The notes under the pieces were generated by a model. The model saw nothing but the letters and a program-made list of their open reading frames with translations, searched no databases and had not been told where the DNA came from. This document shows, in pieces, positions 26,201 through 38,200 of a stretch of 64,000 bases of DNA. A program made the position numbers and the translations under genes. The DNA lies in the NCBI RefSeq assembly GCF_003597395.2, contig NC_133770.1:5839292-5903291 (forward strand), read 5' to 3'. Each line of letters begins with the position of its first letter. Positions within the stretch are counted from its first letter, which is position 1. The stretch is from Chelonoidis abingdonii. Taxonomy: Eukaryota > Chordata > Testudines > Testudinidae.

Positions 26201-29200
26201 GTAATTTTTAGACACTGATTATCAGTCCAGTCAGGTGCAATAAGTAACCCTGAAGCTGGAGCAACTGACCCTTCCTGTGTTTTCTCCTTCTCTGAACCCT
26301 GGTGCAGTTCCCCTCCCTCTAAGCTGGTGGCATTTGAGGAGTTTAAAATCGAGCGAGGGAGTGAGATCAACCGGATCTTTAAGGAGAACAAAGCCATCCT
26401 CAGCGACAGGAAGAAGAAAGTGAGCGAGATCACCCACAGACTGAATCTAATAAAACAGGAGATGGACATCACCAAAGAGGCCCTCGGGGCCCAGAAGAAG
26501 GAGAGGGAGGAGCAGGGTAAGTGGCATACAGAATGGATCGGACAACACAGATCTGAGCAGGGAGAAGGGAGAGCTTGTTTCATTTCTCTGAGCTGTAACT
26601 GTTGGAACACGTTAAAGGACACTACTGCTGTGCCACAGGCTGGAGTGGCAGCCAGAGGGGTCTGTGCTGTACCTCTGCATCCTGGCCTTGGGTTCAGCAG
26701 CCAAATCCACTGCCTCATCCCCTTGCACTTCAACCACACGGAGCCCAGTGACTCAGGCTTTCTGCAGCCGAAGTGAGTTTCAGCCAGACTGAATACAAAG
26801 ATATAGGGTCTAATTCTCCACATGGACTTCAGCAGAGTTATGCTGGCATAAAATCGGTGTAATGAAATGGAGAATTAGGCCAATTCACTGTAAAACCCAT
26901 TAGATACAGGGTAGACATCATTCTATTTGATTTGATGGGTCTGGCTCAGTCCCTGACATATGAAACACCACGCTCCCCATCTGTGTGAGAATGCCTCAAG
27001 CATAAAACGCTCTAAAACAAAACAAATGGAAAGAAGACTCGAAACGGCACCAAATTCTAAGAGAGTCAATTCTTTCAGGCCCTGATCCTGCAGCTTCTTG
27101 CTCATATGTACTGCGACACCTGCACGCTGTCATGCAGGTTCCTAGAGTCAGAGATTCTAAGTCCAGAAGAGACCACTGTGATCATGTAGTCTGACCTCCT
27201 GTATAATACAGGCCAGAGAACATCCCCAAAACAATTCCTAGAGTAAAGCTTTTAGAAAAACATCCAATTTTGATTTAAAAATTGTCAGCGACGGAGAATC
27301 CAGCATGACCTTTGGTAAATTGTTCCAACAGTTAATGACTCTCGTCATTAAAAATATACACCTTATTTCCAGTCTCAGTTTGTCTAGCTTCAGCTTCCAG
27401 CCATTGGGTCATTATACCTCTTTCTGCTAGACTGAAGAGTTCAATATTAAGTATTTGTTTCCCATGTAGCTACTGACAGACTAATCAAGTCAACCCTTAA
27501 CCTTCTCTTTGTTAAGCTAACTAGATTGAACTCCTTGAGTCTATCACTATCAGGCATGTTTTCTAATCCTTTAATCATTCTCATGGCTCTTCTCTGAACC
27601 CCTTGAATTTATCAACATCCTTCTTGAATTGTGGACACCAGAACTGGACATGGGATTCCACCAGGAATGACACCACTGATTTTTGCCCAATCATTATAGC
27701 AACTCTTTTACCAGGAGCATCTTCATGTAGGGTCCAGTTCTGCAAAGTGATGAGCTCTCTTGGCTAGCTAATGAGCAAACTCTGCTCCTGTTGAAGTCAG
27801 AATGAAGTGAGGGTGTTTAGCACCTCCTAAGATCAGTCCCTTAGTTCAGTGACTTGGGTCTTTACTCTTGTATTTCATATCTACAAACTGGTGGGTTTAT
27901 TCTGGAAGCTGGAAATCACTAAAGTAACATAATCAGAGCCAAACATTAGAGAAACAACTGCAAACTCTCCAGATGCAAAGGCAAGACAGGAAGAATAGTA
28001 AGAGGCCAATATGGCTCCATCAGGAGCTCTTTAATGACCTGACAATCAAAAAGGAATCCCACAGAAAGTGGAAACATGGACAAATTGGTAAGGAGGAGCA
28101 CAGAAGAATAGCACAAGCATGTAGGGGGGAAGTCAGAAAGGCTAAGTTACAAATGAGTTACACCTAGCAAGGAACATAAAAGAAAATAAGTTATTTAAAT
28201 ACATTAGGAGGAAGAGAAAGAGGAAGGAAAGCGCAGGTCCACTGCTTAGCAGGGAAGGAATACTAATAACTGATGACATCAAGAAACCTGAGGTGTTCAA
28301 TGTCTATTTTGCTTGTTTTTACTAAAAAGGTTAATGAGACCAGATACTCAACACAATATAAACAAGGGGGAAGGAACACAAGCCAAACTAGGAAAAGAAA
28401 AGTTTAAAGAATAGTTAGATCAGTTAGATGTGTTCAGGTCAGCAGGGCCTGATGAAATTCATCCTACGATACTTAAGGAAGTAGCTGAAGCAGTCTCTGA
28501 ACAGTCAGTGATTATCTTTGGAAACTCCTGGGGGACAGGTAAGGTCCCAGAGGACTGGAGAAGGGAAACATAGTACAGTAAAAGCTGTGTTATCTGGCAC
28601 TTTGTCAAGCTCTATTAACCAGCATTTCTGATATGTCCCAATACAAATCTTTGGTCTAGTAACTGGGACTGGTATACTGCCCAGGAGGTTATGCAATTGC
28701 ATATTCTGCACTCTACTTTTCTGCAAAAGAGGAAGAAGACAAGCAAGCAAGCTGATATCAAGGATTTATTCAAAAAAGCAGCTTCCAGGGGGTGTCATTG
28801 GGCTGAATCTGTAATGACCCTATCTCCTATACCGTCTACATCTATAATAATTACTGTTGATGATGACGACCCTGAGGCACTGCAAGATCCTGAAGTGCCT
28901 TCTGAATCATCAAAGATTAAATAATGTTCAGTATAGTTTTAGTATTAACTGTATTTTTAGTCATCTGGGTGTACACCATGCGCTGCCCATAGTGATATGT
29001 AGTGTCATAATAACCTACCGTAGAGAAAACTTTACCTGTATACACCTAAGTGCTTGGAGAAACCAACCACTCTGCAGTGCAGTACGACTACTGGATTGGT
29101 GAGTACCTGTAAATTATTTTGTACTTTATTCATGTTATTGTGTTCTAATTCTTTGAAAATTGGTTCCATTGGTAAGTATAACCAAAGTTTTTGATTAACC

Positions 29201-32200
29201 GGCACCCCCCATTTCCCCAACATGCCAGATAACAAAGTTTTTACTGTATCTGTCTTTAAAAAGGGGAACAAATTGGACCCAGACAATTTTGGACCAGTCA
29301 GCCTAACTTTGTTTAATTTATTGCAGTATCTTTCCAGGTATCAATCAGTTTGTAAGCACCTAGAGGATGATAAAGTTATAAGATTAGCCAGCATGGATTT
29401 GTCAAGAACAAATCATGCCAAGCCAACCTAATTTCCTTCGTTGACAGGGTCACTGGTCTAATGGCTGGGGGGAAAGCAGTAGACACGATGTGTATTTTGA
29501 TTTTAGTAAGAATTTTGACAGAGTCCCACATGACAGTCTCAAAAGCAAATTGGGGAAATGTGGTCAAGATGAAATTACTGAAAGGTGGGTGCACAACTGG
29601 TTGAATGACCCTAAGCAAAGAGGAGTTATCAGTGGTTTGCTGTCAGACTGGGAGGGCATCTCTAGTGGGGTCCCGCAGTGGTCAGTCCTGAGTCTGGTAC
29701 TATTCAATATTTTCATGAATGACTTGGATAATGGAGTGGAGAGTATACTTATAAAAATTTGCAGATGACACTAAACTGGGAGGGGTTGCAAGCACTTTGG
29801 AAGACAGGCTTAGAATTCAAAACAGCCTTGACAAATCAGAGAATTAATCTGAAATCAACAAGATGAAATTCAGTAAAGATAATTGTATGACATTTAAGAA
29901 GAAAAAAATCAAATTGACAGCCAAAATGGGGACTAACTGGCTAGGCAGTAGCACTGCAGAAAAGGATCTGGGGGTTATAGTGGGTCACAAATTGAACATG
30001 AATCAACAATGTGATGCAGTTGTGAAAAAGGCTGATCTCATTCTGGGGTGTATTAACAGGAGTGTCGTATGTAAGACACGGGAGGTAATTGTCCTGCTCT
30101 ACTCAGCATTGGTGAGGCCTCAGCTGGAGTACTGTGTCCGGTTGTGGGTACCACACTTTAGGAAAGATGTGGACAAATTGGAAAGAGTCCATAGGAGAGC
30201 CACAAAAATGGTAAAAGGTTTAAAAAAATCCAACCTATGAGGAAAGGTTAAAAAAAACTGGGCATGTTTAGTTTGAGGGGGGACCTGATAACTGTCTTCA
30301 ACTATGTTAAGGGCTGTTATAAAGAGGGTGGTGATCAATTGTTCTCCATGGCCACTGAAGGCAGGACAAGAAGCAATGGGTTTAATCTGCAGCAAGGGAC
30401 ATTTAGGTAAGATATTAGGGAAAAAAAATTCTAACAATAAAGATAGTTAAATTCTGGACTAAGCTTCAAAGGGAGGTTGTAGAATCCCCATCGTTGGTGG
30501 TTTTTAAGAACTGGTTGACAACCGCCTGTCAGAGATGATCTAGATTTATTTGGTCGTGTCTCAGCTCAGGGGACTGGACTTGATGACCTCTCGAGGTCCC
30601 TTCCAACCTGACATTTCTAGGATTCTGTGGAACTATGATCAAGGAGAGGTTTTCAATGTGGGAGATAGCTGGATGCTAACGGTCTCTGGAGGGTGACTAG
30701 TTTATCTCCAATGTCTTGCCTTAACAGGCCAGTCCTGCTCTCAGTGACATCAGTGAGAGTTCTGCAGTAGGAACAATGGGTGCAATCCCTAAGTGATACC
30801 TTCACACAGTCTGTCTTGCAAGAGTTAGCAAGGCAACCCAATCGGCCCACTCTTAGTCATGTACCTCTTGGATTAGGAATGTATCATAGAAGATTAGGGT
30901 TGGAAGAGGAACTGTGATCTCAGCTAGTTCAGTAACCCATCCCCATGCCACTGGGAGTAGAACAGTGTATCTAAGGAAATCTCAGTTGTGTGGTCAACCT
31001 CCATGTATGATCCCTGTTCTTTGGCACTCTCCTTCCACTCGTGAGAAGCTGTCACGTCCTTCTCACCTTGCAGGGGAATATATGAATGAGGAAGGACAGA
31101 TCATAATTGACGAGGAGGAATTTTTACTGGTCATGAAACTTAAGGATCTGAAGAAACAGTACAGGTCTGATTTCGATGAACTGCGGGACCTGAAAGCAGA
31201 AGTCCAATACTGTCAGCATCTGGTGGATCAGTGCCGCAACAGACTAATCTCAGGTACTCATATTGCTGGCCAGAGGTTTGGAAATGGCATGCACTTTTTG
31301 CTGGTGCATTCGATCACACTCAGATCTCTAAGCCCTGCACTGTGCTCACAGAACAGGTGGGCATATTTTTAAATGAAATAATTTGTCCCTGCAGAATTGG
31401 AAGTCTCTAAAATTCACAGACCCTTGAGTCCCAGGGACTCTTGAGTCCCAGTGACCCTGGAATGTGATTTTGTTAATCACCATTGCAGCTCATATTCTAT
31501 AAATGTTACCCAATTTCTAATGAGACACTTAGCTCCTACCGATTCTGTCCTCCCATGTTAACACAGTTACTTCTGGATCAGATGCCAAGATGCAACTAGT
31601 AGTAATTGAATTCAGCGAGACCAGGATTTCACCCATCGTTTTGTTTGACACAGAGACTTGTGGTGCAAGCACAGCACTGGGCCAAGGCTTGAACCAGGTG
31701 CTGCAATTTTTGCACCTTTCCGAAGCCCGTAAGAGGTCAGTGCGCCTCAAGTCCCAGTGTTGCAGGATGGGGCCTTGTGTCCGTGGGCTTTGGTCCATAC
31801 ACTTTAGCATGGTACCCTCCCCACTCGGATAACACTTGTTTCTGGTATGAGTTAACTTGGACAGATATGCAGCACCCCATCCCAGGCACCCAGTTTGGGC
31901 CTGGTTCTATGCTTGGGTCCTGGATTTGACCCAGTATTTCTGATGACATTAGATGTATCAGTATCAAAGTCCTCGGCATTTGGAAGCTGCTCTGTTTTCT
32001 ACAAACATGCCGGGGCACAAGCTTGCATCTCTCAGGAGCAGCCCACACGGAAACAAATGCCTTGTGTTATTCAGGTAAGTACACACAGGACCAATTCCTA
32101 ACCATTGGCTCAAGCGGGATCAGGATTTGGCCGATATTTGGAGCAGCTGATGTGCAAACAATGGTGTGACCATTGGTACGAACACACTTGGTGTTTTCAC

Positions 32201-35200
32201 GGAATGCAGAGGTGACTTGTTTGGACCCAGGTATAAAGTCAGTGGCATTATAGACATGTCAGTAGTGCCTAGGAAAAGCAGGGCTCCGTGTTTGGCTTTC
32301 TTCATTCTTCCATACTTTCCAGGACATAAAACGAACACAGGACATTCCTGGGGAATTACTGTGCTTCTCAGGGCTTAATTCCCTCGGATTAGGCCCTAAA
32401 GCAGAACATGCCAGAGGAACAAGGCTTTAGAGACGTGTGCCAGGGAAATGCATATTATATTAGTAATAAGAACACAGGTTCCAGCAGCGCTGCACTGCCT
32501 CTTGTGCATTCTCAGTTGCTATTATGGGATGGCAAGGGGCTATGATGCTCATTTAGCACTGGAGGCGAAGTCTGACCAAAAATGTGCTGACTGCTTAAAA
32601 TTGCTTCTTCCAAGTTTCCAAATGTCAGACTGAAAACTGTTTTCATCTCTAGCAGTATAGGAAGAGCAACCTCTAGAGGCCACTCAGATTGTTCTGATCC
32701 GCACATTCCCTATGGCTCTCGCAGGGGGCAGAGACTGTTTAGTGCCTGCTTCCTATTTAAAGGTGGAGGAGTATGACTAGCCCCTAAACAGCATATTTCC
32801 GCTGATTGCGCCGCTCGGGTCACCAACTATGGTACAGATTTAGATTGCTGTGGAGGTGCATGTCTAGTCATTGTGCAGCATGCCAGGAAAAATACAAACC
32901 TGGCCCCCTTTGTTACAACAGCCCTGGTTATTGTCACCCCCCCACCCCCCTTGTCTTACAGAATTTGAAATCTGGTACAATGAGTCCTTCCTTATCCCTG
33001 AGGATGTGCAGGAAGCGATAAAGCCTGGAGGCAACATCAGACCTGGAATGATTCCCATGAACAGAGTCCTGTGTCTGGTGAGCTGTGTTGGGGAGTCCTG
33101 CTTCCCTCCCTGCTTGACAGCGGTGTGTCATCTGTCGTCACAGGCACGACCAGTGCTTGGGGGAGGAGGGAGGTTTGCAGCTCTGGCCCTTTTGGGGGTC
33201 AGTGAGGTGTAGCACTGGAACGTCAGCCAGGAGAAGCAGACGGCAGCTCCTGGCACATGTCTTGTTTTTGTGGTATTGTTTTCTTTTATTCATGGTCCCA
33301 TGAACAAACCTTCTATTGATCCAAGGGCATGACCATCCACTTGATGTCAACAACCAGGCACGTGGTCAAGAAGGCACAGGGAGTGACTGAGGGGTTATTT
33401 CTAGTCTCTATCATCAACTAAATTAAGAACATAAGAACAGCCATACCGGGTCAGACCAAAGGTCCGTCTAGCCCAGTATCTTGTCTTCTGACTCTGGCCA
33501 ACACCAGGTGCCCCAGAGGGAACGAACAGAACAGGGAATCATCACGTGATCCATCCACTGTCACCCATTCCCAGCTTCTGGCAAACAGACGCTCAGGACA
33601 CCATCCCTGCCCATCCTGGCTAATAGCCATTGATGGACCTATCCTCCGTGAATTTATCCAGTTCTTTTTTGAACCCCGTTAGTGCCTTGGCCTTCACAAC
33701 ATCTTCTGGCAAGGAGTTCCACAGGTTGACGGTGTTGCATGAAGAAATATTCCCTTTTGTGTGTTTTAAACTTGCTGCCTATTAATTTCATTTGGTGACC
33801 CTTAGTTCTTGAATTGTCATGTCTCCACCTATTGGCCACTGCCACTTAGCCAGACCGCTGCAGAGAGATGCAATCCCTGAACTTTTCTCCTGCCTGAACA
33901 TGGGCAGTTCTCCTAACAGTTCTCATTCTCCAACCCTTTTCTCATTAATATTGCTCTCCTCTGAACACACTCTCCAGGCTTCTTCTTTTTTTTAAAATGT
34001 GGGATTCAAAACTATAATGCTGTTTGACATTGACCTGGGGCCACCAATCCCAGAGAAGCTCAAAACACTTCTCATTCTATAGCCATACAGAACCACTGAA
34101 ATGCAGCTACCTCTGGGGTATACCACAACAGCTGAGACCCAAATAGTATTGAGAAGGGTGGAGTTACTTTGTATTACATATTTGCATTATCCCTGCTTAA
34201 TCCTGCAGATCCTGACCATAGCAAGGGGATCTGGCAGGTTTATTTTTTTAGAAGAAAAATTGAAAAGGAATGATTTTGCCACCAAATGTTCCCTTATTTG
34301 GAATATAAAGCTCAGAATTAAGCATTACCTCCCAAACTGCTCTAGAAAGACACATTAGAGGATTTTTCAAGGGCAATCATGGTAGGTGCCTTCCCTCCCT
34401 ATTGAATTACTCCACCTCCAGAGTATAAAGAGCAGGTATTAAGTGAGGGCAAATGAAGCAGGTTTGTTCTTAAAGTTATCGTTGAACTACAGACAAATAC
34501 TTATACAAGGATCATGGTAGATTAAAAAAAAAAAAAAAAAGGAGTTAACTCTGTCCAGAACAGCCCAAAGGGGATAAACACTCATAGTGAATGCACCTAT
34601 TGAAGTCAATGGCAAAACTGCCACGATGCCAATGGGATTAGATTTCACTGTTCACATAGACAAGAAGACACATCAAAAGTAACTTCTATTAGAAGTAACG
34701 TAACCCTGTCTAGTTCTAGGACTATTCAGAAATTGGACTAACCTCATCTCACCTAGTCATGGTTCACCCGGAAGACAATCTCTGGGCTTTTTTTCCAACA
34801 TCTCTTAAAGGAGAAAACCAGCTAAGGTCATGCAGCCTAGACTTGGCAGTTCAGATGTCCTGGCTTCTCCTGTGCTGTTTACCAGCTCAGAAAGTCCAGT
34901 CCACCAAACACCTCCTTAGAGTGTGTTTTCTAGCTCTGGGCTCCCAACTTTGAATCACAGCCTTTCCCCACACAGGCTTCCTGAGTGGTTTCCAACCCTG
35001 GACTACTTGTCCTCCTTACGAGTCGGGCCCAAAAGGTGCGGAAAAGGTGCCTCGCAGCTCCCTCCGACTTTTGATGCTACAGGTTTACATCACAAGGTTG
35101 TCCTGTTTATACAAACCAGTACAGCAGTTGCTTTGCATTGCATTATTCTTTTCTATTAAGCAAGCCCCAGCTCTGGCTCTGTGGGAGCAACACCCAGGCC

Positions 35201-38200
35201 TGTGCCCTTTGGTTTATAGTGGTGTATTTGATCATGTCATCCTATTTTGCATTTGTCTGTATTGAATTTTAATTTAATGATTCCATGCCATTGCTCCAGT
35301 GCCCTGGAGCACCCCCTTCTGGGCAAGCATGCTTCTGCAGCACTCTATGTGCCTGTGTTTCCCCACAAATTAGGGTTTCCAAATTTGGATTACACCAGGA
35401 TTATCTGCATTTTTGCCCAATCCAAGTTTCTTTATTGGTACAGTGTCACCTTATCCTTCCCCCAAACAGGAGGATTTACCTTGTTCTAAAACCCAGCATC
35501 CACGGACAACAGTAGTCTCTCCTCCTTACAATTCTCCCCATTCACCTGTTCTCAGGGCTCGCTCCCTAGAGACCAGCTTCACCCCTAGCTCAGGAGTCAA
35601 ACAGTCTTTTAATATTATAGGTCCTGCCACCTTTTCCCTTTCCCAGCTGGAGCCCAGGACTCCAGGTGCCTCTTACCAGGCCCGAACACTCTCCTTACCC
35701 TTCTGCTGGAGGTTTCAGCAAGCAGCCCCTCAGCCCTGCTGCTGTGTCCCTCTTGATAAGGCCAAGGTGCTTTCCATTTAGCCCAGTTGGGCAGCTGGTA
35801 ATCAGTCACAGGTGCACCGGCCTCTCCCACTCCCTTTTAAAGGGCCAGTCACCCTCTGACATTCATACTGTAGATTTAAGCCCATTCTCTACCCAATTTC
35901 TGACCCCTCCCATTTGTATATTGTTCATGAACTTGACTTCCACGTTCTCCAAGACGTTCATGAAAAGACAAAATATATTCCTGAGAGTGATCACTTGAGA
36001 CCTGACCCCAACGCACTACCAATCACTGTCAGATTTGGGTATCCTTCAAACGCACATTTCTCTTCAGTGTCCTCATGCCCTGTGTGCTGGCGTGCTGGAC
36101 AAGGCGAGTTTCAAAGGTGAGCATTAAAGGAGAGGGCTGTTCGGGTAAATGCATCAGTGGGTGTCTGTCCAGCAGCTTCAGTGAGTCAAAGCCCACCAGG
36201 CACATGTGGCATTAGACTTTAGACTCTGCAGATTAGTCCTTTTCCTGCTCCAAGACACCCCACGCCGTTCTTCTGGCCTGCAGCAGAGAACAGGGTGTCC
36301 TGGATGTAGCTAGCGATAGAGCGCAGCTGTGAGAAGAGTTGCTTCTTGCCTACACCTGCTGCTGTGGCTGGCCAATAGAGAAATAACAGAACCGCCTGTC
36401 AGAGACTAAGGTGCTGACTGGCTGCCTGTAAACTGCTCAGGGTTCCTTGTATACCCCAGGCACTGAAAGGGGAAGGGGTCTCATCTCCAGTCCATGTCTT
36501 TCTAGCCTCTTATTTGGCCCCCAAGATCATACTGTCTGAGTGCAGCATCACAGGAGATTAACTTCCATTCATGTGAAGGGCCTAGATTGCCCTTCATTGA
36601 TGAGAGAATCAACTCTTTCATTTGCAGTCGCAGATACCTCTGCAGCCTCCTGTCTAATCCCCCATTGTTCATACAGGGTTGGCATTATGGGGCGCATTCA
36701 CCAGCAGAGCGTCCCCTCAGGTCAGGACACAGCATTGCAGGGACTTTTCCCACTCTGTCGCCCCCCTCCACCCCTTTGTCAGCTGATCTGTTTCTGCAGT
36801 TATCTGTTCTGAGTAATTCAGCCCTCTGGACTGGTCACAGGTAAAGCTCGATCCCATTCCAGAGTAACCGAAGTCTAACCAAAGAATCCAATTAAATGTC
36901 CAAACAGTGATTCTTCTGCCCCTCTCGGGTTATGTTGCATTTCCCCTACTTGCAGGTCCTGCAGCATTCCTTCTCTGCTCCCGAGGCAGAGTACGGCCTC
37001 CCGGGGCATTCTCCCCAGAGGCCCTGCATCTTAGCAGGTTTCCCTTCCCCTTCTCCCAGGGACATTCCTGATTCTCCCAACCCCAATCTCAGGGCTTCCC
37101 TGGGGTTCCGATCACTGGGTCTCTGACTGCGTTTCCTTGAGTCTTTTAGTTCTGAGGCCCAGGTGTTCACCCTGCTAACACCTGACCCCTTAGTCCCACC
37201 CCCTCAGGCCGGGGTGCAGTTAACTGCTGCACAGGTGGGGCTGGCCCTAATCCCCCTCCAAAGGGCCAGTCACCCTGTGACAGCTGAATTCTCGCCTTCT
37301 CTTCCTCCCAGGATGAAGATGAGCAGGAACGGTTTGACCGGCTGCAGGGGGAAGTGCTGCCAGCCTGTCCAGATTCCACCTCTTTCTACAATGCCAAAAT
37401 GAAGACTGATCAGAAGGTAGCGTGAGTCGGTGCCGGGCTGGTAGTGCAAACCTGTGCCAGGATTTTCTGTTGGGGGTAAACGTCCCCTGTGCACAGATGG
37501 GGCATCAGCAATACCCTCTGAAACGGCCCCCGTTCAGTTATCCAGCACAAGGAGCTGTTTGCAGCCTGTTCACCGCTCCCTCTCCCACCTCGGGCACTGG
37601 CTGAACTCTGAATTTCTTCCTGTCACCTCTGCTGATAACTCTAAGGGCCAGAGCCTCAGCCAGTGTAAATGGCTGTGATGACAGTGGCGCTACACTTACT
37701 TACTGCAGCTGAGGATCTGGCCACCGTGGCTTGGTTTCTAGTGCTCTGGCACTGCTATGGGGCAGTCTCATAATAACGAGACACTCAGGACTTCCCCTTC
37801 CATGCCTGGCAGGGGCTGGGAGCACCAGGCAGTAGGATGCCCTTGACATGTTACTGTGGACGATGATTCTTGCTGTGACTTTTAACAAAGCCCGGGAAGG
37901 GACTCAGGATGTAGCTGTTCTCTGGCTCAATGGGGAAATTCTACATATTCAACTCTGTGCTGGGGAGCAACTAGGAAAACTGGTGAGAACATGGTGCCTG
38001 GCATAATCAGGTGGGGCATATCCTACAGTCAATCACAGAGCAGGCTGACTTCGGGCCGATGTTCTCACCAGGGCAGCTAAGGCAGTGGGAGCAGAGAACC
38101 TGGGCTCTGCGAGCAGATCCACCTGCTTAATATTGTAGCAAACACGCACAATATTAGGTGCTTCAAAATATCACCAATTATTACACGAGGCACAATTAGC

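Noticed and set aside
25858..26823. 321-residue minus-strand open frame
   Set aside because: It covers a MITE and runs antisense to KIF9 exon 16, which is clearly coding on the plus strand.
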